This document shows, piece after piece, positions 48,301-62,119 of a stretch of DNA of 64,000 bases. The notes below the pieces were generated by a model. That model saw nothing but the letters and a program-made list of their open reading frames with translations, searched no databases and was not told the DNA's origin. The stretch's first letter is position 1. The number at the start of each line of letters is the position of its first letter. The DNA is taken from contig CM028920.1 in NCBI GenBank assembly GCA_016801845.1, forward strand, positions 5,907,001 through 5,971,000. Reading direction: 5' to 3'. The stretch comes from Polydactylus sextarius. Its lineage: Eukaryota > Chordata > Actinopteri > Polynemidae. The translations under genes were made by a program, and so were the position numbers.

Positions 48301-51300
48301 GCTGCTCTATGCTCATTCTCTGCAGCATCCTTCTCCTCTGGTGTCTCATTTGTCTCATTTGTTATGCCTGTCAAGTGTACTTTAAATGCACACCATTTAA
48401 ATCGAAAGTGAAAAGGTCACAGCGTGTGATGTATTTATGAGCGTATTTGTGTGTTTTGAGGAACACGTGTGTCCGTGCAGTCAGATCATTTCATACTAAA
48501 GAAAAAAGAGGGCAGGGCTTACTCTTCAAAATTCAAACGTTGACAAGCATGTGACTTCCTGTTATTACACTGCTAAAACATGCAAATGTGTTTCTTTCAA
48601 ATTTTCTTTCACACGCCCCCCTCGGGCTAGCATTAAAGAAACAAGATATGCGCAAACATCAAGCAGTCGTATGCACAGATATCTGAGCGGTTAGCCACCA
48701 GTTCTTCCAATTTTTTTTTAATTTGTAACATTTACATACTTCAACATAGAAAGTGAATTTAGCTCAACTAGGACATTATTTGATGTATACATGTTTACAT
48801 TTACATTTTTTACATTTACTTTCCAAAGTATTCAGCTTTTTATCAACATCTGTTTGTAGTTCAAAGACTTTCAAAAACATGCAAAGAGGAGTTTATTTCA
48901 GCCACAGATTTCATCTACACTTTAAACCAACCAGTCACGTTGCTTTTAGCTCTCGTAGCTGCTACACTGTTCACGTCTCATAAACAATTGATATGTAGAA
49001 TTTTAGACAATGTTGTGCCACTTCAAACAAGGCGACAATTTCATCAATGGGACTTATGGTTTCTTAACTGATAAATAAGAAACACCCTCAATTGCCCCAT
49101 AGACTGATGTTAACTGACCTCTCTCACTGTGGAGTAAAATATGTAAATAGATACTTTTGGAATTTGAATCCAAAGTCATTAACACAACCAGAAATCCAAC
49201 TGCTACTTCTTCAATTACTGTATTTTCCAGTTTTGAACAGTTTTCATCTATTACATTTAGTGCAACCCACCTGCTCATTTAATCATACAATATTTAAGAT
49301 ATTTGAGTAGAATGTGAAACTGTAAATATTCACTGAATCGCCTAGAAAAAAAATGAATAAAATATATCACTGAAGCAGATGTTGCTCCAAATAGAGAAAA
49401 TGTGGTTGTGCACTGGAGCAACACAGCTAATTTAAGATACCAGTCAGATACTATTAAAATCGGTTCCTGTTTAATTTCCCTCTCGGGGCTCCTCAGCTTT
49501 CCTAATGCAAGATTTAATGACCAGCTGGAAAACTGACACCACAGTTAGGCCTTCCTTTTTTCAAACTAAAATTAATGTTATATTATTATTATTATTACTT
49601 TTTAATATTACTACTTGGAGGGAGAAAATGATATGTAAGAAAATGATTTCTGAGTCTTTGATTGACACTGTGTGCAGACTTTATGTTATTAGTGGTATTA
49701 AAGAATGAAGAGCACTTCAGCATATAAACTGTCAAATGTGGCATTTGCAGGTATGTTTACCTGCTGTTAAATATACCACAGCCGACTAGCTACTTACACT
49801 GTGTATGACTGCGTGGTTCCTCATTCAACAAGCTAGATACAATAGATAAGGAGGCTTTGGTGTCAGGAGCTCAGTGGGAGAGATGACCTCAATTCATGCT
49901 TCAGGTACAACTTTCAGTCTTGCATCAAATATGACAAATATTTCTTGGCTATGCACCAACATTTTAGACAAGTAGCTTGATGAAATGGTCAATATTCACC
50001 GTGGTCAGAAGGAAAGATGGAATAGAGGTTTGATTAATAAACAAGGAGAAATGCCTTTCTCACATATGCAGTGATATACCTAGTGGTTCTATGTCTACAT
50101 AGTCGGAGAACTTGTTTCCACAAAACAAAGGGTGGACTGAAACAATAATTCAAGGGAGGAGTTTCATTTCATCCCATGTCACCACCATCAGACCATCAAT
50201 TTTGGAGGCCTAATTACTTAGAAAGTGTATACTACTCATTCTACAAGCAAATCCACGTGCCATTGGGCAAGAAGTGGGGTACACCCTGGACAGGTCACCA
50301 GTCTATTACAGGACAGATATCAGGGAAACAACCAACATCTATGGAAATTCTCGTTTATTCAGGTCATAGTATAAAAGGGTTTTGAATCAAAAGCAACACG
50401 ACTGGTTCGTGGATTCTTGAAGACCACTCACCTCTCATTGAAGGGACTTTTTCATTTCTGATAGATAATACAAATAGATAATCCATCACTAACAGTACTG
50501 AAGAAGCCTCTTGGATGAGAGGTGAAAGGTCTTCAACAATCTATCACCAAGTCCAATTGCTTTCCATTCAGTGCCTTCAAAAACAGTCAATAATTCATAC
50601 CTATGGACAGTTTGTCATAAATGTCATGAATGAACCTAATCTGCATGTTTTTAGAATGAAGGAGGAAACCGAATTCCTCTGAGGACATTCATATAATGAC
50701 AGAGAAAACACACTACACAACAAGCCTCTAGTTTGCAGGCAGTTCCAAACCCAGAACCTCCACTGTGGTACCCAGACATCTGATAGTTAGTATCAATCCA
50801 TATATGAGGAACACCGTCATAAAACCAAATAAAATAGATTTCTTCCTTTTTTACCTAAAAATGCAGGGCACGTGTTTTGCAGACCAGAGATCTAGGCTGT
50901 AGCAGACGAAAAAGTTTGGACAAAGTAAACATCATCTTCGTTGTCATCAACAGTAGCACAAAATGCTTCAACTTGGCCACACTGTTACATCCTGTTTTTG
51001 CTGCCTCATATAGAAGCTGATGGACTGAGACACCACTCTCTGTCTGAAAACACTCATACAGCCTTTGCAGCCCTACTTATGTAAGGTGTAAAGGCTTCTG
51101 TTTCTTTGTATAAATGTACGTACATCATATGGCAGTAATTCGTTGTTCTGTTGAATGCAAGAGTAGCTGGTCTCTTTATGCCTGATCTCTCCAGTGTTTA
51201 TTACTGTCTCTCCCATGTTTTTCTTCCTGCAAAGCATCTTTATATAGCTCTCTCACTGTAGTGTTAATGGCCTACATCAAGCTATACTGCCTTACTACAA

Positions 51301-54300
51301 GTAGAAGAGACAACGCTAGAGACAAAGTAGAGAGAGAATAAGAGAAGTAAGAAGAAGCAAATGACAAATGCAGGACCTAGTGGAAAAAATTCTTAATGAC
51401 AAGAGAGTAAGAGATCAGTATCCTGACACCCCTGCAGCCCAGGGGCCACTTCATCATAATCTACCACCTGTCATTATGTCTGATAGCAGTTTAAGCTGGT
51501 TCTAATAAACATCCCAACGGCCTATTATAGGCAAACATACTCAAGCGGTGCTATGGGCAAAAGGACCCTTCAGTTACACTGTGGACCCCATTACAATCCA
51601 TCTCAATCCTCTTAAACCGTCTGGTATGCAATTGGGCCAATATCAACTATCTGCACTGTAAAACCTTCAAATGAGTTTGAAAAAACATTAGCTTAGAAGT
51701 CTTCAGTGCTTGGTGTTGGACAGCTGGAACAAAGCTAGAGGAAGACAAGAAAAGCTTTTTAAACTCGAAACTAATCTGAATACAAAAAAAAAACAAAAAA
51801 CAAAGTGATACATTTTCACACAGTTTCAAATAAGCCAGGGTATCAAATACATAGATAACAATCTAATAAGTGAGATAATAACAGCTTTTTGTCTACTTAT
51901 AATTAATATACCTCTGTGTCAAGAATAATAGTTTTCTGACAACAGCTGCTCAACTGCCGTGCTCCTGCACAGCTGGAAATTTAAGCTGGGGGTTTGGGAG
52001 TATTTTGCAAGTCCACAGAGCTAGAAGGATTTCTTCTAAACCAGAATTCAGGGTCAGTAGGGGAACATTAAACATCCACACAATCCTGTCAGGTTTTACT
52101 CATGAGACTTATGTTTTATTGTCTTTGCTGGGACTGTGTGGCAATTTTATGAAGAGCTCATGAATTGTTTCACTACTGAACAAAACCAAAGTCTTCTTGG
52201 CTCCAGTTGCAGCACTCGTGACGATCAAGGTGACATCAGCGGCAGTAAAGGAACAGGTACAGATTTTTGCTTTGACAGTGAATTGACTTAAAAGCATTGT
52301 CCAAATGCTTTTAATGCTTTTTTAATATCCAAAATACCAGAATCATTTCTTTGTCTCTTTTTAGTCAGTGGTTATACTGAATTCTCTGAATATATTCATA
52401 TGAAAAATAATTTTGCTCCAAAACACTTGGCAATGTTGGTCTATTTAACGAGCCACTGTTCTGATCCAGACACCTTGTCAACAATGACCTTTCCTGTAGC
52501 ACCACCATGAGGTCGATGTTTTTAATCTGCTTGAGATAAATGCCTTAACAGTTTCTCCATGAATTTACATAGAACTTGATTCAGTCCTGTCAAATATCTG
52601 AACATCTAATTGATGGACTGGCAACATTCATCCTCACCATATGATGAATCCTAATTAATTGATCCCCTACATTTTCCTCTAGAGCCACCGTGAGGCTGAC
52701 CTTTATGTATTTGCGTGTGAAACATCTGGTATTGATGCAGCCTATTGTTTTCTTTTAGTACAGAGCTATTTTCATCCTCAGTGGAGGGAATTGATGGAGG
52801 ATGAATATTCTGCGGCCATCATCACCACCTGATTTTGATCAAGACTAAATAAGGGTATATCATATTAAACAATAGACCATCCACTCCAAGGCTATCCTCC
52901 TCCAGAGGTTTGTGGCGGCCTTGTAGCTTTAATTCAAGGTGCGTTTGAATGTGAGCATTAGTCATTAAATCTGCAGCGTCAGAATCTATTTAAAAAGCAC
53001 ATATAGAGTCTGTATGAACTGAGTAATACTGGTGTCAAAAGCAAACAGTGAAAACTATTTGACAGGATTTTTAAATACCGGTATGCAAGTGCCTGTGAAT
53101 TTTCAATCCTGTCACAGTGGAAATGAGATGTTTTACATTGTCACCTGTGTATGTCTACTTTTTTTTCACACCCTGGAGGAAACTGGCTGTGGGGAACAAC
53201 ATGTGTATGCTGTGCGTATGTTATTTTCTTGTGCATGTCGGCTTCTGCCTGATCCAATCCAATTCTTGTATAATGCTCTATGCTCTTTTAAGTAAATTTG
53301 ACGATACTGCTGCTGACAGCCCATTGTCACAGCAGCCACTCATTTCCATTGCACTTTGCCTTTAATGTCCTCTCGTCTCCCATCTCCTGTTTTCCACTAA
53401 GCTCAGCATTACCACCCCTCCCCTTTCTTGAATCTCTGCTTCCTACCTTGTTTTTGTTCTACTACGTAACTTCAGTTTTGTGTTGCTATCTATCTGTTTT
53501 GTGGGAGACGCTTCTTTCAACCAATCAAAGGTACCTCTCATTGCTCTTTTCCGCTGTTGCTGTCTACCCTCGTCCTCCCCAGAGAGAGCAAGGTCACTTT
53601 TCAAAATCTTAGAGATCTGTACATTGAAGAAAGTATCCCGTGTGCTTCTGTGCTGACACAGAGACCAAAACTGCAGTAAAAATGAATTAATTCTCTAAGG
53701 TTTTTTCTTGGAAAACAAATAACCCCTTTTTAAAAACCCATTTGGTCAAGGTTAACATCCTGGTCACCTTGAATAATCATATAATTTATCATACTCTTTC
53801 TATTAATGCAGTAATATTTGGCTATTCCTGGTCGTAGGAATAGGAGCTACCAGCAGGAAGTGTCAGTAACCTTGCTCCATCAATCATACTAACAATGACC
53901 AAATGGCCAGTCCAAATGGTAGAACAAGGGCAGCCATCAATCCCCCCCTCAGTTCGATAGACCGTCACGTCTCTCTCTCTGCACTGTCTTGCAGTGTTAG
54001 AAGCGTTTCTTTGAAGATCGCCGCATGTTATTTTGCAGTTTGGTGATCACGTCGCTCAACAGGAAGAACGATGCACAAACGCCAGCAGGGCGAGAGCTTT
54101 TATTCCCACTTAGTGTCGAGTTAGTAATTGCATTTATCACAGCTTAAGAAATAAAAACATTCAGCAGCAAATAATTTCACAAGTTCCTGCTCCATACTGG
54201 TATTGAACCAAGATTTTTTTTAAAAAAGAAAGTAAAACTGAGCTCTCTCATCAGTCAGAATCACAAAACGGGGTTATCACAGACAAAAAGAAATTGCAGC

Positions 54301-57300
54301 AACAAACAGAAAATAGGCATACGGTCCTCAGTGTTTGCATGTTATGTAGCCAACCAAGTCCATTTTGCTCCAAATTGAGTTCATAAAATCATGCATAACA
54401 CCAGAATACGGGCAGCAGTTACATTCTGTACATATTTTTACTTAAATAATTTAACCAGTAATAATCTGTAATTTCTTTTTTTGTGGTCCAGCAGAGGGCA
54501 TTCTTGAAATTCACTACCAGTCTGACCTGCTGTTGCCCTACCAGCCCATGAACAAACAAAGATGATCAGTAAAAATGGCGGAAGACAACGGCTCACATAG
54601 TATAAAATTATCCAAAAAGCACTTTTCTTTTACTCTGTAACCAGAGCACATCTGAGTTGAATTGTTCAACCTCATCTGTTCACCTGCTTGAGACACACTC
54701 ATCCAAAGGACCTTTGCCAGAAGCTCGTAAAAGAGAAAAGGCTAAAGTTTTTTGAGAAGACTTACAGGTGAAGATATGAGGCCTGCCAGCATTGTTTCAA
54801 GAGAGCGTTTCCAATATAACGACAGAAGTGTGGCCACTGCATAAAATTCACAGTCACGCCACAAGCTCATACTACACACACATTGAAAAAATTATATTTA
54901 TAGTTTTGGCTTTCAGTTTTATGTTTGACAGTAATAATTTAATAGTAGCATAATAACATACAGCTTGTGCAATTCACTGCAGATTTGATTTTTAAGCAAA
55001 GGTTTTCTTCTAAGTGTGCATGAATGTGTGTGTACAGAGAGATGCTTGTACACATGCTGAAACACTGGATACGTCTTTGTACATAATGACTGATTGAATA
55101 TTGTTCCTTGTTCTTTCCTTTCTTCTATCACTACATGAATACACATCTGTACATCTATTGGAACGTTATGTAATGTAGTATTGCTAGTGCACACGTGGAC
55201 ACTGTGGCTTTTATACATGGTGTGTGTGCACATGGCTGCGCAAATATACAATATGTTTACGCGTGAAGGAAACATTTTTCCACTGTGGTTGCTGCATGAT
55301 GTAATACAATCTCCCTGCATTTTCATGTGGGATATTTAAGTGTATCCATCTGTGGTTAATATCATACACAAACACAACAAAGACATAATCACACACAAAA
55401 AAAAACTAGACTTACTGCCAAGCAGGTCGGTGTGTTCCAGGCATGTAAAATAAATGTTCACGTTAACAGATATAATCAAATTCATAAGGGCTTATTGTCA
55501 TGAAATGTGAAGTACCACTACACTGATGTCTGGTTCTAGTAAATAATTAGAAATTCGAAGAGTGCTGTGTTGCCGCAGCATATTTTATTATTTTACCGTG
55601 TAGATACTGGTTGGTGCTGTTACCTTAAACCCCTCTCTGGGTTTGAACTTTATGGCTGTCTACGTGACTTTTCTACACACACCCCCTTCTTTGCACCATT
55701 TAAGGACAAGTGGTATTGCCAATAGATGGATGTTTTTCTTACAGGTGTTCCTCAGATATCTTGTCATCATGACTTTATTCTTTGACTTCTGGCCAGTAAA
55801 ATCTAATTACTTCATTCTTGAGTCCAAGTGAAGGTTTGTGCCAAATTTGAAAGGATTTCCTCAAAGCGTTCTTGAGATATTGCTTTCACAAGAATGGGAC
55901 AGACAGATAGACAACCCAAAAACATCATATGTTCAACCGCAGCACTGAGTTATAAGAAGGAAGTAAATAACTACAAGATAAAACACAGTTTATAGAAGTG
56001 TGTTAGGTTCTAGCGACTCACTCTTGACTTGACTTGGCTTCCACCAAATCTTTCTTTTCAAAGTAAGAGGTGTAAAAATATGTTGGGCTAATCTGATTGC
56101 TGATGTTGCTCACGTCTCTTATCTGCTGCAAAAAACACATTTAGTTCTTAGTAGTAACTGTGTGTGATTGTGAGTTTGTGTGTGAGAGAGAGAGAAGGTT
56201 CAGTTTATTGAATCTGCTCATAGATGTGAATAACAACTTAATTCGATGTGCGCCATGAGTTTTGTTATGCTGGTCGTGAGTCAAGCCTGTGGGAGGTCGG
56301 TTTCATTAACAGTCTCAGAGGAGATCTTTACAACCTACAAATGTACAGCTGTGTATGTGTGCATTTGATTACAACTACATGTCATGTGTGTGTTTGTGTT
56401 TTCTGCCTGTGTTTTGGATGAGTATGTTACAATTACGAGAACTGAGGTGTGCGCTCTATGCAGTGACCGGTAAATGGTCAAACTCATTAACAAACTGGCC
56501 TTTCGCATTAAATTTCATATCTAATGCTCCCTGGTAAAACAGCAAGCGCCAATTAATCTCCTACATGACACACATTTCCTCTAATTTGTTTTTTTTTTTT
56601 AAATTCACATTTCCTGGAGCAACCAATCATTCAACATCAGAGATATAATGTCACTGTTACTGGTAGAACAAATAAGAATCAATAAAGTATGACAAAGAAT
56701 ATCATTCAAACAAGCCACACTGCCTTTGCTCCTTAATAATGAGGGGATACAATTTGTTATGGGCAAATGGTTAATTGTCCATAACTCAATGCATGATGGC
56801 GTCTATATTTACACTTTTTACAGAAGAATGGATGCAGTCATTTCCTGGGAGGGAACACTTGTCCATTTATTAGCTCATTTATTGGCTTGCTAGCAACACC
56901 AAACTAAGCTAGCTCATTATGAACTTACTGATTAAAGGTACGTGATTCTATGGCGATACACTCAATCATCAATGGAAATAAAGACTAGATATTGTCTTCT
57001 TCTTTTGAAAACAAAACACTATTGATTTTTTGTATTATTACTGATATTCATGGACTGACTCTACACATCGACAAATATAACATTCATACACGCTGTGAGT
57101 TTGTTATTTCTATTATACTTATTTCAAACCATTTACTGTATTTCAATCACTTGCAGTTTATAACACTCCAAACTAATTTGATGGATTACTGCCAGCAACA
57201 CTATGAGAGTGCAAACACTGTGATGCAGTGAACTCAACCTCAGAGTCTTTCACTGAGTCTTTAATTACTCTTTTGTTACTTTCACACTCTTCTGTCCTTG

Positions 57301-57601
57301 GTTTTCACAGATATCAGAAATATTGTTCACAAAACATACAACACAAGGGCAGAAAGTAAACTTTATTTTATTCTGTTTATTCTTCCACTGTGCAAAAAAC
57401 CTATAAAACAACACAACCTTGAGCACAGCTATGGTTATTATTAGTAGACAGATTTAAAATATAAAGGGACACAGCAGGTTGAAGAGGTAGCAGCTGTGAT
57501 GTCAGGGTGTTTGAATGAAAAGTGGAGAAAACTATATAAATCTTACAGCTGTATTCTATTTTGCAGTGTTTACTTGAACAGAAATCTGAGAAAATGAATG
57601 T

Positions 57602-57667
<66 letters not shown>

Positions 57668-60469
57668 CAGGTGTGATGTGGATGAATGTTCAGAACATTG
57701 TAAAACATAGGAAGGACCACCTGCAATACTTTAGTTAAGCCTATTCGCTTTTATTTCTTTCAGTGCATCAAAACAATTAAGACAAATGGCACTAAATATA
57801 GTGAACTGCAGTAATTGTCTGACATTATATTTTCCATACAGCTGCACAAGTTTATTTATTTTTTCCTTCCACTGCCGCAATTTGTGCCCAGTGTTAAGTA
57901 ACTGTCAATTATTTCGCAATGTGCTCACCTGGATAATGGTAAACTGAGGACATACGAGTAAAAAGTAGGGAGGTCTGAACATGTAATTTAATGTTTTGCA
58001 CTTTGGATGTGGTTTGTACTTTCAGGTAAGGATACAGCTTTGGGTTAAGTGTCGTATTGTCCTGTTGCTTCTCTGCAGTAATCTTAAAATACTGTAATAA
58101 GAGAGGTGATGAGTTGTAAAGGCTCTGGAGCATCTTTGAATTCTCCAGAGCCTGTTTTTTTTTTTTTTTTTTTTTTTTGAGCCTCAACTTTATTGTGGAA
58201 GAGGTTTAAGGAAAATCAACATAAACACTCACAAACTGACAGAACTCTAAAGCCAGCCTAAAGAGATCCCTACAAATGTCCAAGATATATAAAACTTTCA
58301 CAAAATGTCTGGTGTTAATTGTGTTGGTGATCCCCTGGAAATGTCAACAATAACTGTTAATTGTTTTCTTTTTGATGTTTACATGAACGGTATCATTTTA
58401 CCTTCCTAACTCAGATAGAGGGAAGCTGATTTCATTACCGATGGAAGAAACTGAACACCGCTCATCTCTAGGCTGCGTGTTTGATGTGTGAGTGACAGGT
58501 GATTAAACTAATTAACTTCTTGTTATTGACAGATTGGTGACAGATCAGCAACTTCCCGACCTCTGTGTTATTTTCAGTAATACAAAAACATCCTGGATGT
58601 TTTTCACCATAAATATTCAAAACACTTAACTACAAATGAAAAAATAAATAGGCTGTTTACAAAAGCCTTCTTTCACTGTAGGCTGTACAGTATAGTAACA
58701 GTATATATATCATGTTGCCTGCCGTGACACCTTGAGGTCACTTGCGATATTTCAGTGATCTTCCTGTTGTAATTGTGTTCCTATTGACAACACCTATTGG
58801 CTGCGCTGGCTACCAAACCAATAACTCAACTATGGTATTATTGGCTTGTAATAACATTGTGGACACTATAGTAGAAGAATCTACACCGAGGTATTTCTGT
58901 GGTGCAAATAAACAAGGCTAAAGCCCTCTTCAGATAGGATTAACATTATATGACCGTGGGGGGTGGGTGAGAGATGAAAAATTCTTTTTCCTCTGTGATT
59001 TTAACCATTTTAACCACGTCTTTCAATAGCTAATGCAGCGTACTGTTAACGGAGCATTAATGGCAGCTCCTGTTGTGCTGATGACTTTAGTTTTCTTTTA
59101 TATATATACACTGACCCGTATCTATGACATTAACACAATGTTTGACCCCACCACCCATTTTAACAAAAGATCTAAATGTCGCATTGAGATGATAAAAAAT
59201 ATTAAACAAAATCAACACATGAAAAAAAAATCAACATCAACATTTGTGTAAATATTTGTATATATGACTGTTTGTGTACATCCGCTATTACTTAATTCTT
59301 GCAATGAATTTTCAAAACCTTTAAGACACTGACGCTTTTTTGAGATTGACCCACTTTCCTGACTGCACCTGGTGCTGGTCTGATCTCTCGGGAGCTGACA
59401 ACCAACTTCACCCGAGAGCAGTCGCTTGCTTTTCACGTTCTCTGATGAAGATGAACACTTTGAGAAGAAACATGTAGGTGTTGAGGCAATTTATTAAAGG
59501 CTTCTTTAAGTTTCCCAAAGTTCCTTGATTTTTTTGGTTATAATCGATTGATCACAAACCAGCGCAGTGAAAGTGCAAGTTCTGTGTCTGTGAATGAAAT
59601 CAAAACTGGCAACTAAATTTTTGACACAAAGACACAAGATACTGTCTTTAATCAAATCAAATCAAGCCTCTTTAGTCACATTCCTCTAAAATTTCATTGC
59701 AACAGTTATTTTTTATGGTTTCTTCAACAAGATTTTTTGTGTTCTGCTTGTAAATGACTGCTAAAATGTTGCCACTATCCACAATCAATATGAATACAAA
59801 AGAACAAGCCAAACCTAGATGTTGCATTTAATAATGGAATATGTTACCCAGGTCACAGCTGATGTTGACAGATATGATGAAAATTAAATTAAATGTACAA
59901 CCATCTGTGACACCGTTACATTCATATGTTTTCTAAATTAGTTTTCCCCTGTTGACCTGCATGTACACAGACAGTATTTTTTCTCTAGAAAAAATTCAGA
60001 AAAAGTTTGGTCCAGAGACCCGGGGTCTAGACTAGCTTCCCTGCATGTGTTCTCCTCCATTCCTGTGTCTCTACAGTGTCTCTATCATTAAAGGCAAAAA
60101 TCCCCAACAAATAATAATAATAATAATAAAAACATTCTATGACTAGATGATGCCTTCTACTACAGGTCATGTACTTGTTCACTAGTTTTTCCAAAAATGG
60201 GTCTTGAAAAAGAGGGGTCGTCTTATATTCGGGTCAATATGGTAATTCCACTTTAGCATTGACACTGATAGTATATTCTACGCAGCCATGTGGCTTGTTC
60301 TTACCTGGGATGTTATGGATGGTGATGGCGAGGATGAGGAGAAGAATGCGTCGCCAGCTGCTTCCCGTCTTCTCAGCTTCTTCCTGTTGTCTACTTTCTG
60401 TTCCCTGTCCTGAGCTGCCAGAATGAGGTCCTTTCCTCCTCTGGTAAACGTCCCCATTCTCTAATTTAT
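45324..60469 (-). CDS. slc39a11: Zinc transporter ZIP11, last five exons (partial)
   Basis: Minus-strand exons 60305-60469, 47723-47792, 45736-45834, 45480-45638 and 45324-45402, total 572 nt, about 190 codons of a protein of roughly 340. The 5' exons lie beyond the right edge. The first exon seen encodes a charged cytosolic loop (KLENGDVYQRRKGP) and then ILLLILAITIHNIP. Joined to EGLAVGVGFGAIGKTSSATF it gives the ZIP metal motif HNIPEG in transmembrane helix 4. NLAIGIGIQNFPEGLAVSL supplies the second metal-site helix, followed by GQLSGMVEPLAGLLGAIAVV, YALAFAAGAMVYVVVDDIIP and the C-terminus ILGFVVMMSLDVGLG. ZIP11 moves zinc (and possibly copper) into the cytosol from Golgi/nuclear or other compartments. 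The intron of 12.5 kb between the first two exons is far longer than any other in the window. Confidence 0.95.
50180..50780. repeat. Composite repeat cluster
   Basis: GTGGGGTACACCCTGGACAG GTCACCAGTC at 50274 and GCATGTTTTTAGAATGAAGG with AGGAAACCGAATTCC near 50645-50680 are two parts of one common teleost repeat. They are separated by other sequence that includes a Penelope-like tail (GAAGAAGCCTCTTGGATGA at 50501). Reverse-like pieces of that tail (GAAGACCACTCACCTCTC) lie at about 50419. Confidence 0.5.
52470..52760 (+). repeat. Interspersed repeat family B copy, two units
   Basis: CCTGTAGCACCACCATGAGG (52492) and CCTCTAGAGCCACCGTGAGG (52675) are two units of the same repeat, with GATGAATCCTAATTAATTGA between them. 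Confidence 0.55.
55730..55935 (+). repeat. Interspersed repeat family A copy
   Basis: CATTCTTGAGTCCAAGTGAA, GTGCCAAATTTGAAAGGATT, TCAAAGCGTTCTTGAGATAT and ACAAGAATGGGACAGACAG follow the full consensus order of family A. The best preserved copy in the window. Confidence 0.65.
56440..56830. promoter_or_regulatory. Candidate conserved non-coding element
   Basis: Non-repetitive, with homeodomain- and SOX-like words: AACTCATTAACAAACTGG, GCGCCAATTAATCTCC, TTGCTCCTTAATAATGAGG and AATGGTTAATTGTCC. It lies in the slc39a11 intron, next to the SOX9 regulatory desert in other vertebrates. The claim rests on base texture only. Confidence 0.25.
57606..57666. repeat. (AT)n microsatellite
   Basis: About 30 uninterrupted AT units. 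Confidence 0.97.
58155..58400 (-). pseudogene. Possible 3' end of a processed retrocopy
   Basis: Read on the minus strand: an AATAAA hexamer (58189-58194), ten bases, then an uninterrupted run of 24 A (58155-58178). This is the signature of a reverse-transcribed polyadenylated RNA. The bases upstream look like 3' UTR and hold no frame I can identify, so parent and 5' limit are unknown. No target duplication was found by eye. Confidence 0.4.
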
Positions 60470-61759
60470 CTGCATGAAAGGAGAATGATGTTATAAACAA
60501 AATGATGCGTAAAGTGACTGGCAAAGGTGAATAGCGGTGAAGAAGTTAACAAGGTTTCAACTTATTTTTTTCACACAAACGTTTCTTTTACTTTTTCTTT
60601 GTGTAAAAAGAGAAAACAAATGTAACACTATAAGTGTCATTCAAGAAATAAATATCTGCCTGTGTGCAGTATTATCTTGATAATTAAAGCACTAAAGGCC
60701 ATTCAGCACAGCCATGGCACAATTATATAAATACTTCTTTTGAGTACTGCATGGCTTTAAGTCCTGTTAATGTGTCACACTGGGGTAGAAACCAATGTTA
60801 TGATGACACACATGGGCAAGAGACTGTGTCCAATAGTTTTTGTAAATTTTTTCCAACTGACAATGTGACATTTGCACTCAATTTATACAGAAATAGGTGA
60901 GGTGTGCCAAGGTGTGAGGAGGAAAGATTTTCATTTTTCTCCCATCAGTATTCATCTCCTCTCTGTCAGGCTCTGCCTTTCATTCTCCACCCTTCACCTG
61001 GTACCCGAGCCAGCCGCCGTCTCTCTCCCTCAGTGGTTAAACTCATATGTGTGTCTGAGCTGGAGACTACAGACAGAAATCTCTGTTTTGAGAATAACTG
61101 TGTTTCGCAGCTTATACCTTAATCTCTAAGGTTTGGAGCCTGGCAAAACTACCGTGTCCATGTGTGTATTTGATGCTTTTATTTTAAGAAGTTGTAGAAA
61201 ATTATATGTTTATAACCAAGTTAGTGGAGCTCCATTAGTGGAACCATCATCATCATCATCATCAACTCCCCACTATGGAAAAACAGCAGGGTTTTGGCTC
61301 TGCGTTTTAGTGTATCCATTAAAACTGTGGTTGAACAACACATTAACTATTTTGTTTGAAAATTTCAGAACGTTCCCCTAACGTCACTATAGCTTCACAG
61401 GTAGAATTTCCTCCACACTGCTGTATGTTTTTTTTTTCCCCCAACTAGTTCAATGTGAGTCAACATGTAAGTGCACTATTCCTTTTTTACTTTCTCTTAT
61501 CCCTCAATGCTTTCCTAAGGTATTCTGTTCACAAGGCTGAAAATGTGTTTTGCAAGGTGACAGTTTTTTTTAACCAACCTAATTCTAATCACTTTATCAA
61601 TGAGTTCAAGAGATAATTTGTTGTTGATTGTATTCACAAGGGTGAGGTCATTGTGACAACATTTAATTAGCAGCAGCAGTAGTAATAAGCATTACTCATA
61701 GAAATGACACAATGTTGGTTTCCCTCAAGGAGATTTTGTGTGAACAAAAGACTTTTTTG

Positions 61760-61905
61760 TGAGGTCACAGAGACTTTGACCTTTAACATTTTGAACACCA
61801 AAATATCATCACTTCATCCTTGAGCACAACTGACAAATCTTGAAAGGATTTCCTCAAAGTGCTCTTGAGATCATGCAGTCACAATAATGGGACCAAATAT
61901 GTTAC
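61760..61905 (+). repeat. Interspersed repeat family A copy
   Basis: AGAGACTTTGACCTTTAACA, CACTTCATCCTTGAGCAC, TTGAAAGGATTTCCTCAAAG and TGCTCTTGAGATCATGCAG follow the family A order. Confidence 0.6.
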
Positions 61906-62119
61906 TACACGTGCTGCCAGTGTGTCGGTGCTTTAAAGTTTGTCACTGATTGGATAACAATAGGTGCATCTAAAAAAAAAAAAAAAAAAAGCTGAAAAAG
62001 ACACACTAATTATGTTTGTTCTGTCAAAACACTCAAATTTGTTAGTGGTGGAGTGGAGTCTGCCCTCCAAACACTTGAGGGTTTGTTACACAACAAAACT
62101 TCCTGTGTGGAGTAGCTCT

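Larger units (their letters stand above)
47793..60304 (-). other. Large slc39a11 intron
   Basis: 12.5 kb without a supported exon or nested gene. It holds repeats (50180-50780, 52470-52760, 55730-55930, an AT microsatellite and a poly-T tract) and stretches that look slowly evolving, with many TAATTA-like words and no repeat character (about 52770-52960 and 56440-56830). Confidence 0.7.

Noticed and set aside
54919..55326. 135-codon minus-strand frame in the slc39a11 intron
   Set aside because: His/Cys/Thr-rich reading of CA/TG-rich DNA, no domain, no splice context.
59330..59480. Retroelement-like tail (CTGATGAAGATGAACACTTT)
   Set aside because: Resembles the style of several element tails, but too short and diverged to assign.
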